The notes beneath the pieces were generated by a model. The model worked only from the letters and a program-made list of their open reading frames with translations, did not search any database and was not told the origin of the DNA. The translations under genes were made by a program, and so were the position numbers. 64,000 nt of DNA from Haladaptatus sp. ZSTT2 (lineage in GTDB: Archaea > Halobacteriota > Halobacteria > Halobacteriales > Halococcaceae). The stretch lies in assembly GCF_037081775.1 (NCBI RefSeq), contig NZ_JBAMHQ010000002.1, forward strand, positions 186,001-250,000, given 5' to 3'. Shown here piece after piece: positions 45,114 through 53,276 of this stretch. Every line of letters begins with the position of its first letter. Within the stretch, counting starts at the first letter, position 1.

Positions 45114-46019
45114 ATGACTCGCAGACAGACGCTCCGGTCGATTCTCACGCGCGAAGAGATCGGGTTCTTCCCGGGTGTCCATGACGCGCTGAGCGCCAAA
45201 CTCGCTGCCGACCACCCGAGCGTTGAAGGGCTGCAACACTCTGGCTACGGCACAGCAGCTAGCTTACTCGGCCTACCTGACCTTGATTTCACCTCTCTCA
45301 CCGAGACGGTTGCGACCGTCCGGAACATGGTTCGGGTTGCAGATGAGACCCCGGTCGTCGTCGATGCAGACACCGGTTTCGGGGGCATTGCAAATCTCAC
45401 GCGGACAGTGAGTGAACTCGAAAATACGGGTGCTGCAGGGTTGTTCATCGAAGACCAAGCCACCCCGAAAAAGTGCGGACTCATGGAAGGAAAGCAACTC
45501 ATTGAGCCGGGTGAGATGGCTGCAAAAGTTAGCGCAGCGTGTGATAGTCGGCGTGACGAAGATTTCGTCATCATGGCTCGAACTGACTCGTATGCAGACC
45601 ACGGCGTCGAAGCCGTCATCGACCGAGCGGATATTTACACTGAGGCGGGTGCAGATGCCCTATTCCTTGGTGAAGTCGTCCCCCTCACAGATTTGGAGAC
45701 CATCTGTTCGGTGGTTGACCTCCCTGTGTACGCCCTCATGGTTCGGATGGAACACGAGGCGTTCCCTCCCGCACACCCTGTTTCGGCGTATGAAGAGGCA
45801 GGTGTGGCGTTGGTTTCTGACGTGACGGCTCTGCTCCAAGTAGCGGTTCATCACATGCAGGCGTATTTGGATGCGATGGGCGAACAGCAGGACAATCGTG
45901 ATATCGAGATGCTGCCATTGAATCAGTTGACCGAATATCTGGGTGCGCCAGAGTACGAAGCGTTCGAGACAGCTCACCGAGACGGTGTGAAGTCGCTCGA
46001 ACAGGACAGTCAAACCTGA
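45114..46019 (+). CDS. isocitrate lyase/PEP mutase family enzyme (301 aa)
   Basis: Fits the carboxyvinyl-carboxyphosphonate phosphorylmutase/methylisocitrate lyase family. It has the nucleotide-free TIM-barrel start (FPGVHDALSAKLA), the metal-binding VVDADTGFGG, the lid motif ATPKKCG (catalytic Cys in KKCG, but Leu rather than the usual His follows), and VIMARTDSYADHGVE. Members cleave C-C or rearrange C-P bonds (isocitrate, methylisocitrate, phosphonopyruvate, oxaloacetate); the substrate cannot be told here. The gene is a single unit inserted between a SWIM gene and a remnant of a second SWIM gene. Confidence 0.85.
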   Translation: MTRRQTLRSILTREEIGFFPGVHDALSAKLAADHPSVEGLQHSGYGTAASLLGLPDLDFTSLTETVATVRNMVRVADETPVVVDADTGFGGIANLTRTVSELENTGAAGLFIEDQATPKKCGLMEGKQLIEPGEMAAKVSAACDSRRDEDFVIMARTDSYADHGVEAVIDRADIYTEAGADALFLGEVVPLTDLETICSVVDLPVYALMVRMEHEAFPPAHPVSAYEEAGVALVSDVTALLQVAVHHMQAYLDAMGEQQDNRDIEMLPLNQLTEYLGAPEYEAFETAHRDGVKSLEQDSQT

Positions 46020-46089
46020 GGAAGAGTGCTTGACAGACCTCCCATGGTGGCGGTGCTATCGAACCGGAAAGAAGGAACTGCCTGAGTAG
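46015..46089 (+). pseudogene. 3' remnant of a second SWIM gene
   Basis: The frame 46015-46089 encodes LTDLPWWRCYRTGKKELPE and a stop, matching the tail of the SWIM protein (EEIPCWECYRTGKKELPE). At DNA level 46054-46089 differs from 45031-45066 at only two of 36 positions, both in the last 10 nt. No upstream part of a SWIM gene is left, so this is a fragment from a duplication or from gene replacement around the PEP-mutase-family gene. Confidence 0.65.
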
Positions 46090-46147
46090 CCACTCCAAAA
46101 ATTGACCTATGGATAGAATTATTTATGCTAAACTCAAATTACTGTAT

Positions 46148-46654
46148 ATGAGCGAAAGATGGATTCAGAACACGTCGGCGTTTGACCGAGTGAAGAGCGT
46201 CGCCCTCACTGTCTCAACTCCGCGGACTGCAGCGTGGATCGCAACGGAAGCCCAGGTGTCAGAAAACACCGCTCGCAGCCACCTTATTCGACTCACAGAC
46301 CTCGGCATCCTCACCACGTCCCCCACTGACGCTGGAACTGGCTACGCTCCTGACGCCATCTATACTCGCTCCCAAGATATTCGTGAACTCATCCAGGGAA
46401 ATACCGCAGACCAGCTCGCTGCAAAAGCCGTGGATCTCCAAGAGGAACTTGCTGAGTTCACTGCCTCGTATGGGGTTGATTCGCCAGCTGCACTTCGTAC
46501 GTCTATCGCAACAGACACTCTCTCGCCAGAGGAGGCACGTGAGCGCCTGGAAGCGGTCTCGAACTGGGAGTATGCGCGGTACCGGCTGTCAGTGGTTCGT
46601 GATGCCCTCGAACATTACGATATGTACAGTTCTTCGCGTCCTGCGTCTGCATGA
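46148..46654 (+). CDS. winged-helix protein, first gene of a two-gene module (168 aa)
   Basis: Start at ATG 46148 (MSERWIQ); the longer frame from 46109 has an unlikely N-terminus. An N-terminal wHTH (TPRTAAWIATEAQVSENTAR with the recognition helix) is followed by an acidic coiled-coil-like helix (AAKAVDLQEELAEFT) and a C-terminal helical hairpin (SNWEYARYRLSVVRDALE). The same architecture occurs at 48421-48969, again directly followed by a partner gene. Haloarchaeal wHTH proteins of this kind act as repressors; pairing with a downstream gene by a 4-nt overlap suggests a toxin-antitoxin-like or self-regulating unit. Confidence 0.7.
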   Translation: MSERWIQNTSAFDRVKSVALTVSTPRTAAWIATEAQVSENTARSHLIRLTDLGILTTSPTDAGTGYAPDAIYTRSQDIRELIQGNTADQLAAKAVDLQEELAEFTASYGVDSPAALRTSIATDTLSPEEARERLEAVSNWEYARYRLSVVRDALEHYDMYSSSRPASA

Positions 46655-47145
46655 CTGACGTGGGTTCTGAGTCGGGTGCTGAGCGCCATCGAATTCTTCG
46701 AGAACTTCGCCAACAACTCGAACAGCATCCTGCAGTCGAAGCAGCGTGGGGTGAGCCTGAAGGTTCGTACGCTGAAGTCGTGGCGTCGGTGAATCCGTCT
46801 TTCTTCGGACGCGAGACTGAGACGGCAACACTTCGCCTTGTTTGGTATCCCGCTCCAACCTACACTGAGGATGAGTCTGACGCTCACGGGGACGGGTGGA
46901 TTGAAAATCCACGAACACATTTTGAGGCGATGTTCAAACTCCATTACAGCGAATCAAGTGGCTACGACTGTGGGTTTTACATCGAACCGAATCCACACGT
47001 TGAGGGCTGGTTTCATTTCCAGGAACGAGATTCACCGGATACGGAGTACGAGTATGAGCCGTCTCGTCTTGATGCTCGCTCGCCTGTGAGTGCGCTTTGG
47101 GAACTGCTTGACCTTCTCGAAGAACGACTAACCGACGTGTCGTAA
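46651..47145 (+). CDS. partner protein of the wHTH module (164 aa)
   Basis: Overlaps the wHTH gene by 4 nt (ATGA). The protein looks beta-rich and aromatic (LRLVWYPAPTYTED, FKLHYSESSGYDCGFY, GWFHFQERD), with a helical N-terminus (ILRELRQQLEQHPAVEAAW) and C-terminus (LWELLDLLEERL). The overall length and pattern resemble haloarchaeal TumE/DUF6516-type proteins, but the match is only by general form. The second module at 48978 has a partner with the same outline. A toxin role is a guess. Confidence 0.5.
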   Translation: MTDVGSESGAERHRILRELRQQLEQHPAVEAAWGEPEGSYAEVVASVNPSFFGRETETATLRLVWYPAPTYTEDESDAHGDGWIENPRTHFEAMFKLHYSESSGYDCGFYIEPNPHVEGWFHFQERDSPDTEYEYEPSRLDARSPVSALWELLDLLEERLTDVS

Positions 47146-47154
47146 CTGCCAGCT

Positions 47155-47187
47155 TTTGGGTTCCCCAGGGGTGCGGAACCACTCAGG
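47155..47187 (+). promoter_or_regulatory. promoter/operator element of the ArdC-like gene
   Basis: TTTTGGGTTCCCCAGGGG followed by TGCGGAACCACTCAGG. The CCCCAGGGG palindrome and the following TGCGGxxCCACTCA match the leader of the SWIM gene. The element lies 53 nt before the ATG at 47208. Confidence 0.45.
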
Positions 47188-47207
47188 TAAGTGGCCGCGA
47201 ATGACCA

Positions 47208-48143
47208 ATGAATTCTACCGAATCAGTGGTGTCGTTCAGCGAAGCCGACACCCGCGCAGACGAGATGCATCGTACCATCGAAACGTGGCTTTCCGACCTC
47301 CAGGAACTCACTGACGAGGCGCGAGCCAGCGACGAGTTCAAAGCGTGGCTCAACATCCAGAGTCGATTCCACGAGTATTCGGTGAACAACACGCTGCTCA
47401 TCAAGCACCAGTGTCCGAATGCGACGAAAGTGGCTGGGTATCGAACGTGGCAATCGGAGTTCGACAGACAAGTGTGCAAAGGTGAATCGGCGATCTGGAT
47501 TTGGGCTCCATCGATAGCGAGGAGGTGTCCGGAGTGTGGGAACGCGCCGAGTTACCACAAGAAGATTGGGTGCGAGTATGACGAAAAACCAGTCGAAGAG
47601 TGGAAACGAGACATTGTTGGCTTCAGGCCCGTACCCGTGTTCGACATCTCTCAGACGGAGGGTGACCCACTGCCTCACCTCGATACCGAAGTAACTGGTG
47701 ACGGGGCAACCCTCCTTTCGTCACTCCTTGATGCCGCTGACACGCTCGAAATTGACGCTAACCTCGTTTCACCGGACGAGTGGTCTCACGGACGAGCACA
47801 GGGCGTGTGTTTGCCGAGAGGAGAACAGCGAGAACAACCTCACGTCTACATCAAACAGCAGTCGAATGAAGCAGCCGTTTCCCACACACTGGTTCACGAA
47901 TTTGCTCATGCGCTCATTCACACCGATGAATTCGATTCGAGAGAAGAAGCAAAGCGAGAAGTCGAAGCTGAGAGCGTGGCCTACATCGTCAGTCGCTATT
48001 GTGGGTTGGATGCGGACAATGCGGCGTTCTATTTGGCGAGTTGGCAACGCGAGGAGGCAGCGGAACTTATGGTGCGATTGAACCGTATCCGAGACACTGT
48101 AGTGCGACTGATCGATGCGCTTGAACGACCAATGACCGATTGA
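47208..48143 (+). CDS. ArdC-like antirestriction protein with zinc metallopeptidase domain (311 aa)
   Basis: The N-terminal half resembles the ArdC ssDNA-binding domain: FKAWLNIQSRFHEYSVNNTLLI, VAGYRTWQ and a KGESAIWIWAP strand. A zinc-ribbon insertion follows (CPECGNAPSYHKKIGC). The C-terminal half is an ImmA/IrrE-like metallopeptidase with LVHEFAHALIH (HExxH, about residue 230) and a downstream AESVAYIV glutamate. ArdC proteins protect incoming plasmids from restriction, so this fits a mobile element. The shared leader element suggests regulation together with the TFB and SWIM genes. Confidence 0.85.
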   Translation: MNSTESVVSFSEADTRADEMHRTIETWLSDLQELTDEARASDEFKAWLNIQSRFHEYSVNNTLLIKHQCPNATKVAGYRTWQSEFDRQVCKGESAIWIWAPSIARRCPECGNAPSYHKKIGCEYDEKPVEEWKRDIVGFRPVPVFDISQTEGDPLPHLDTEVTGDGATLLSSLLDAADTLEIDANLVSPDEWSHGRAQGVCLPRGEQREQPHVYIKQQSNEAAVSHTLVHEFAHALIHTDEFDSREEAKREVEAESVAYIVSRYCGLDADNAAFYLASWQREEAAELMVRLNRIRDTVVRLIDALERPMTD

Positions 48144-48173
48144 TGGAGACGGTCCAGTTACGAATCGGGATTT

Positions 48174-48356
48174 TCAGCGTCTTCTTCCAACAATAAAGAA
48201 TGCTCCACCTCGGATAGCTACCAAGGCCAGTAGTCCAATCACCATGTCTCGGGGGAAAGGAGCGTCTACTTGAGAGGCGGGAGGACTTTCAGCTGTAGTG
48301 GCTGTCGTTGACCTCTCAGATTTGGTTGGTGTAGAAGTATTCTCCTGGGCACCCAC
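48174..48356 (-). CDS. small membrane protein or C-terminal remnant (60 aa)
   Basis: GTG start. A Thr/Ser/Pro-rich stretch (TPTKSERSTTATTAES) is followed by a single C-terminal membrane segment (VIGLLALVAIRGGAFFIVG) and an RRR end. This is the usual layout of the C-terminal anchor of a haloarchaeal surface protein. The frame is closed upstream by a TAG, so it is either a very short protein or the tail of a decayed gene. The translated length alone gives weak support. Confidence 0.35.
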   Translation of the reverse strand: MGAQENTSTPTKSERSTTATTAESPPASQVDAPFPRDMVIGLLALVAIRGGAFFIVGRRR

Positions 48357-48420
48357 TCTGATGAGAAATAATTGGTTCTAGTACGAAAATATTAGTGCTG
48401 TTAGCGCGAAGAAACCACCA

Positions 48421-48969
48421 ATGAGTGAAAAAGAACCGACCTGGCCCGACAAGACGGATGCCGCAGAGCGCGTCCGCCACGTTGCGATAACACGGACAGA
48501 ACCACGCAATGCAGGGTGGATCGCTGACGAAGCCGCTGTCTCACGCGATACAGCAGTCAAGTATCTTGAGCGGATGGTCGATCAGGGAGACCTGGAACGT
48601 ATTGAAACGAACGACGGAACGAGCTACAAGCCCGATAGTGTCACACAGTTCCTCCGTGAAGTCCGCCAGTTAGCCGAATCGCACTCAGTCGACGACTTGA
48701 CGCAAGAACTCAACGCAATCGGTGACGAACTTGACGCGTGGAAAGCGACCTACGAGGTCGACTCACTGGCGGAATTGCGTCAGAGTATCGGACGTGAGGA
48801 TCTCACGGGTGCAGAGCGCCGGGAACGCCTCGACGTCATCGACGAATGGGAGTACAACATCGAGGTGCGTGAATCGATTCAACTCGCGATCAATCTCCAG
48901 AGTTCGCTGACGACACTGGGTGCGGAGTCACGTTCGGGTGGTTCGAAGACACTCCCTCAGGAAGGATAG
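48421..48969 (+). CDS. winged-helix protein, first gene of the second two-gene module (182 aa)
   Basis: Paralogue of the gene at 46148: an N-terminal wHTH (AWIADEAAVSRDTAVKY-like recognition segment), a linker LAESHSVDDLTQELNAI, the helical ATYEVDSLAELRQSIG segment (compare ASYGVDSPAALRTSI) and a terminal INLQSSLTTL helix. Both are followed within 9 nt by a partner gene. A repressor or antitoxin role is inferred from the arrangement. Confidence 0.7.
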   Translation: MSEKEPTWPDKTDAAERVRHVAITRTEPRNAGWIADEAAVSRDTAVKYLERMVDQGDLERIETNDGTSYKPDSVTQFLREVRQLAESHSVDDLTQELNAIGDELDAWKATYEVDSLAELRQSIGREDLTGAERRERLDVIDEWEYNIEVRESIQLAINLQSSLTTLGAESRSGGSKTLPQEG

Positions 48970-48977
48970 TTGCGGCG

Positions 48978-49418
48978 ATGGTGATTTTTCTTGCTGGTGG
49001 TCGAGGGTTCACCCGACGCGAAGGACTTCGTCGGCTCAAAGAACGTATGGAGATGGTTCCAGGGTTCACCCATGTTCGGTATGAGCCGTCTCGCCTTCGT
49101 CCGCGGACTGTTGTCGCGGACGTCGATATCGAGATGTTTCTGGGGACATCGTTTCCACGGTCAGTGGGGAAGGTTGAAGTGCTATGGCGGCCGCGAGAAG
49201 GGACTGACGTACAGCGTGTACACTGGGCTGACGATGTGGTGAGCCTTGGTTGGCACAAGGACGATGACCATCCAGAGCTTGGGACAACACATTTTCAGTT
49301 CGAGGTCGGTGAGGAAGGTGTCCATGAACCGGGGGACATTGAGGTCGAAGCACCGTTGAGTTTTCTTGAGAGCTGCCTGACTCGGCTTCCCGATGCACTC
49401 CAGAAAACGACCGAGTGA
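48978..49418 (+). CDS. partner protein of the second module (146 aa)
   Basis: Follows the wHTH gene by 8 nt. The protein has an early helix (RREGLRRLKERMEMVPGF), then strands RTVVADVDIEMFL and KVEVLWRP, the cluster LGWHKDDDHPELGTTHFQFE and a C-terminal helix LESCLTRLPDALQK. The WHKDDDHPELGTTHFQ cluster is suggestive of a TumE-like (DUF6516) fold, in which a His/acidic cluster precedes the last strand. It may be a toxin; there is no direct evidence. Confidence 0.5.
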   Translation: MVIFLAGGRGFTRREGLRRLKERMEMVPGFTHVRYEPSRLRPRTVVADVDIEMFLGTSFPRSVGKVEVLWRPREGTDVQRVHWADDVVSLGWHKDDDHPELGTTHFQFEVGEEGVHEPGDIEVEAPLSFLESCLTRLPDALQKTTE

Positions 49419-49437
49419 GAGTCACTGGTTTAGAGAG

Positions 49438-49830
49438 TCACGAGTAGGCGTCGTTGAATTCGCGTTCGCGGCGCATCAGCTCTTCGACGCCGTGTTCGAG
49501 AATATCGCGTCCCATTCGAGTCGGGCGATAGTAGGTGTAAAAGCCCTGACTGTCGGCGGTTCGTCGCTGGCGCTTGTCAACAAGCCCGACCTCGACTAAT
49601 TCGACGAGATGGTAGTGGAAGTTGTGGGATGCAACGTCAAGCGCGGATTTGAGGTCGGTGGCACTCAGTTCATCATTTGCAATGAGCGTGCGTAGGATGC
49701 GAAACAGCGTTGGATGGCCAATCGCCTGTTGCATGTCGAGGTATTCCTCAACCATCAATCCACTCTCCTCTGGGAGCGGTGGTTCCGGTTTTCGAATCCC
49801 GTCTCTTGGGCGGCGGTCGCGTTCGGCCAT
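49438..49830 (-). CDS. ArsR-like winged-helix regulator (130 aa)
   Basis: Start at ATG 49830 (MAERDRR) rather than the frame's first codon. The core HPTLFRILRTLIANDELSAT then DLKSALDVASHNFHYHLVEL then VGLVDKRQRRTADSQGFYTY is a typical ArsR/HTH_20 winged helix with wing. No metal-binding cysteines are present. It is oriented towards the wHTH/partner module and away from the secretion operon; it may regulate the latter across the 500-nt gap. Confidence 0.75.
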   Translation of the reverse strand: MAERDRRPRDGIRKPEPPLPEESGLMVEEYLDMQQAIGHPTLFRILRTLIANDELSATDLKSALDVASHNFHYHLVELVEVGLVDKRQRRTADSQGFYTYYRPTRMGRDILEHGVEELMRREREFNDAYS

Positions 49831-50329
49831 AGATAGCCTCCGGATGAAACGTATTGTGCCTCGCACTTAGTCGTATCCTGCTAATTGGTTGAGTATGCAC
49901 CCAGTTTCATATCCACAAAGAGAACGAGGAATTCGATAGCTCGATTGAAGTGGGCTCCATTGTCGGTCTACTGCATTCTGCTGCAATCGAAGTCGAAGTT
50001 TCTCTCCCAACGGCATCACGAAGTCATTATCGCAATAATCATAATCTATATACTGACCTTCTACGACCGGAAGACAGAATTCGCCACATTCATCGAGGAA
50101 CACGGGTCAGACGGATACCTGTGCGCTCGAAGTTGTTAGCCAAAAATAACGTATGTCGTTAAATTCTAGATGTTTGTAGATTAATTCACAAATAATATCC
50201 GAATTATTCTGGAAGCTGGTAGCTCCGTAACTTAATATGTGAGAACAGCCGATGGTAGACTGTAACACAGTCGCCGGGTTTGCCGTCTCTTGATTGCTGG
50301 ATTGAGGCCGTTTGCAGGTGGCTTTAGTG
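49831..50329. other. A+T-rich region upstream of the secretion operon
   Basis: About 500 bases. Short frames run on both strands (49885-50139 plus, 49867-50103 minus), but their composition is improbable for a haloarchaeal protein. A TATA-like TCTATATACTG lies near 50047. It probably contains the promoter of the six-gene operon that begins at 50330. Confidence 0.4.
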
Positions 50330-50752
50330 ATGACAATGACTGCAGAAAACACCAGGGCCACCAATCGGGCCCACCCACAGACCAGTCGCACCGTTTCGCT
50401 CACTGCCGTTGGCCGTATCACCGCCCTCTCACTCGCACTCTTGAGTGTCTTCGCTGTCTCACCCGTACTCGCCCAAACAACGGGTGAAGCCTTTTGCACG
50501 ACCAGCATGGCCGAGACCATCAAAAACGTCTTTACCGTCATCCAATTCGGTGGCCCACTCATCGGTGGCGTCATCGCGCTTGGGGCGACGGTAGCTGTCC
50601 CGACGATTCGCCGGTCAGATTATAAACGCGAGCTCAAAGAGGCGCGCAATCAGGCGGTCATCTGGGGAATCGTTGTTGCGCCACTGGGGACGGCAATCGT
50701 GCAGTTCCTGCTCAACAACGTCGTTGCAGGTGGCGCAAGTTGCGCGTTCTAA
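50330..50752 (+). CDS. pilin-like small membrane protein of the secretion operon (140 aa)
   Basis: Start at ATG 50330, 8 nt after GGTGG. A signal-like segment ITALSLALLSVFAVSPVLAQ is followed by two membrane segments (FGGPLIGGVIALGATVAV and AVIWGIVVAPLGTAIVQFLL) flanking a basic cytoplasmic loop (RRSDYKRELKEARNQ). This layout, a leader peptide and two TM helices around a short loop, matches VirB2/TrbC pilins and related haloarchaeal conjugation proteins. It is the first gene of an operon that ends in VirB4. Confidence 0.65.
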   Translation: MTMTAENTRATNRAHPQTSRTVSLTAVGRITALSLALLSVFAVSPVLAQTTGEAFCTTSMAETIKNVFTVIQFGGPLIGGVIALGATVAVPTIRRSDYKRELKEARNQAVIWGIVVAPLGTAIVQFLLNNVVAGGASCAF

Positions 50753-52419
50753 GGACGCCCACAGGTCGCCTCCTCATCGTCTTGGTTGCCGTGTTCGCCA
50801 CGTCGCTCACCACGACGCTCTCAGTCGGAGCGCCCGCAAACGAGACCGACCACGGCCTGAGTGAAGCGACCTTTCACACGCTCTGGTCGGGAGACGTCGA
50901 TGCGACGAACGCGAGTACGGTCCAGAATCTGCCTGGCGACGCCCCGGAGATGCGGGAGTTGGCCGCAGTGACGGACATTCCGTTCAACTCCCCACCGAAG
51001 GCGGTCGACCAATGGAATCGAGGCGACCTTCAGGACTTCCCCGAGACCGATGCAGATACGTCGATTCACCCACCGAACGCCACCCTCTCAGATGGCGTGT
51101 TCATCAAGGACGCCTACGTCGAGATTTTCGCCGTTCAGCCGTCAACACGCGCCCGTCTCGCACCGGACGACCAGCCACTGTACGTTGCGCCGAACGGGAG
51201 CGTCCTCGCAACCATCGACTATCGGGTTCAGCGTACGATGCTTGACGAGGCGAGCGGCGAGCGGACGGACGCTCGGTTGCTCGACCATCGAATCGTCGAG
51301 ACACGCTTGCTCGTTGATGGAGAAGTTGAGACGACCGAAGAAGGAAACCATGCGGCTACACTCTCCTATGAGTCGCTATCTGACTACCCCGGAGAGGAGC
51401 ACACGCTCACTGTCGAAGCGGACATCGCCGTCGAACTCGCTCCCCAATCGGATTCCTGCGCTGAGGGGTCGTGTAGTGTTCGGACGGAGACGCTCACTGT
51501 TCGAGACGACCTCGCGGTCACGGAGTACGACCTCACCGTAGCTGGCTATCGCGGTGTGTATCCGAACGGTGATCTCGGGCTGTACGTCGGAAAGAACCAC
51601 CCGTGGTTAGGCTATTCGGTACCGGGCGGAGAGGTGAACGGCGTGTGGCGGTTTTACTCAGCCCGCAATAGCGAGTGGGATACGCTCGTTTCGAGTACGG
51701 CAGAGGACGATCTCGTCCAGAACTCGTCGCTCCAGCCATTGCAGGTGAACGCCTACCCAATGGAGACGGGGCCGACCGCGGCTCCTCGTGATATCGTCAC
51801 GATTCAGGGTGTGTATGGAGCAGAAACGACGCCACCTGTGCTCCCCGCAAATGTGCATCTCGACGTGCTCACCGAACCTTACACAGCGAGTTACGCGCTC
51901 ACTACCCGAACCAACACAGCTGACCACAGTCTCGGGAACGTTACTGCACACGGACTCGTGAGGGGCGTCGAGACTCCTCTCGAAGAGGGGACGTTCATCG
52001 ACATCCCGATTCACGAGAGCAACCTCTCGCTGTCGGTGGTGAACACGACGGAGGAGACGGTCACCGCCGAAGCAACCCTCCGCGATGCGAAGACGAATGA
52101 GCCGATTGCAACCACAGAGCGAGAAGGCTTCCTCGTCATTGCAGGCGAGCGGGTGAACACGAGCGACGACGGCACGGTAACGCACACGTTTTCTCGCAAT
52201 ACAGGGAGTGTATCAGCCAGATTCGAACCAGGACGGTGGTGGGTCGATGGTTCCGGCTACACCACTGATGCCGCGGTGGTGTACGTCGGTGGTGGCCCAC
52301 TCGCATTCCTCGATACCCTGTTCCGGATTGGCGTGCCCGTCTCCACGTTGCTGTTTGGCGTGTTCATTATCGACCGATTCACTGGATGGCGTATCTGGCC
52401 ACCGTGGAGGAGGCTGTGA
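50740..52419 (+). CDS. large exported protein of the secretion operon (559 aa)
   Basis: TTG start at 50740, overlapping the previous gene by 13 nt. A signal peptide (LLIVLVAVFATSLTTTLSVG) and a C-terminal membrane segment (FLDTLFRIGVPVSTLLFGVF, then a basic tail) frame a large beta-rich ectodomain. The ectodomain shows Ig-like repeats (DDLAVTEYDLTVAGYRG; DHSLGNVTAHGLVRG). No enzymatic motif is seen. It is probably a surface-exposed component of the conjugation apparatus. Confidence 0.7.
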   Translation: MRVLRTPTGRLLIVLVAVFATSLTTTLSVGAPANETDHGLSEATFHTLWSGDVDATNASTVQNLPGDAPEMRELAAVTDIPFNSPPKAVDQWNRGDLQDFPETDADTSIHPPNATLSDGVFIKDAYVEIFAVQPSTRARLAPDDQPLYVAPNGSVLATIDYRVQRTMLDEASGERTDARLLDHRIVETRLLVDGEVETTEEGNHAATLSYESLSDYPGEEHTLTVEADIAVELAPQSDSCAEGSCSVRTETLTVRDDLAVTEYDLTVAGYRGVYPNGDLGLYVGKNHPWLGYSVPGGEVNGVWRFYSARNSEWDTLVSSTAEDDLVQNSSLQPLQVNAYPMETGPTAAPRDIVTIQGVYGAETTPPVLPANVHLDVLTEPYTASYALTTRTNTADHSLGNVTAHGLVRGVETPLEEGTFIDIPIHESNLSLSVVNTTEETVTAEATLRDAKTNEPIATTEREGFLVIAGERVNTSDDGTVTHTFSRNTGSVSARFEPGRWWVDGSGYTTDAAVVYVGGGPLAFLDTLFRIGVPVSTLLFGVFIIDRFTGWRIWPPWRRL

Positions 52420-52421
52420 GG

Positions 52422-53276
52422 ATGCCGTCACCACACCCATCCAGACGTGCCTTCTTGCTCACTGGAGCCACTGGTCTCTCGCTATTCGCAGGCTGTACGA
52501 GTGGAGACCCACAGTCAGAGCAGCCAACGGGTGAGGAAGGCGACACCGTGTTCGAGAACCTCACCTTCGACGGGCCGTACTTGGTCGTGGAGTTGGTCGC
52601 AGACCACGGGGTTTCGCAGGTCAACCTCATCGACCCCGAGGGCAGTCTCTACACGCAGACGAGTGTTGCCACAGGTGAGACGCGAGTGAAACTTCGGTTG
52701 TTGGATATCAAACCCGAAGGGAGTGATTACGAGCATTACGAGCCCGGGAGCTACACGCTCGTTGCTGACACTGGAAACGAGTCGTTCTCACGGGAACTCG
52801 AACTGCAACCGGAACTCCAGATTGAGGAGATTGCACAGTACACGGACGGAACTGAACCAAGCGACCTTGGGAAATTAGCAGTGACAGTCCGCAATACGGG
52901 GAGCGGGCCGACGTGGGTCTATGAGATTGTATACGAAAATGCTCCAAATTTCGGCGCACACCAAGACATTGGTTCCAGTCCTGGTGTGATTCAACTTAGA
53001 CACCCCACAGAATCTTCGAGTTTAATCATCGAGCCAAATGGAACACAAACATTTGTTAGTTCTTCAGCTGCACTTCTGTTCTCCGACCAAGAGAACCCAG
53101 AATGTGGGGGCGAGTACGAGTTTACTCTCATCATTGGACAAGCACTTGGGGAACCGCTGAAACAAGAAATCCGAGCTACAGTAGACGGTGAGGTCACTTC
53201 TGCAGGACTCACTGGCGAGTACACATGCAGCAAAGTCTCGGTTGAGATTCTAGGAGGGGACGGATCCAATGGATAG
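52422..53276 (+). CDS. Tat lipoprotein of the secretion operon (284 aa)
   Basis: Start at ATG 52422, after a strong GGAGGAGG site (52406-52413). SRRAFLLTGATGLSLFAGC is a Tat signal with a haloarchaeal lipobox ending in LFAGC, the lipidated Cys. The mature part is beta-rich with two CARDB/Ig-like units (ELVADHGVSQVNLIDPEGSL; LGKLAVTVRNTGSGPTWVYE). It lies in the conserved haloarchaeal secretion operon and probably sits at the outer membrane face. Confidence 0.75.
   Translation: MPSPHPSRRAFLLTGATGLSLFAGCTSGDPQSEQPTGEEGDTVFENLTFDGPYLVVELVADHGVSQVNLIDPEGSLYTQTSVATGETRVKLRLLDIKPEGSDYEHYEPGSYTLVADTGNESFSRELELQPELQIEEIAQYTDGTEPSDLGKLAVTVRNTGSGPTWVYEIVYENAPNFGAHQDIGSSPGVIQLRHPTESSSLIIEPNGTQTFVSSSAALLFSDQENPECGGEYEFTLIIGQALGEPLKQEIRATVDGEVTSAGLTGEYTCSKVSVEILGGDGSNG

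Noticed and set aside
49867-50139. Short opposing frames upstream of the secretion operon
   Set aside because: Both are A+T-driven frames with no ribosome site or recognisable composition.
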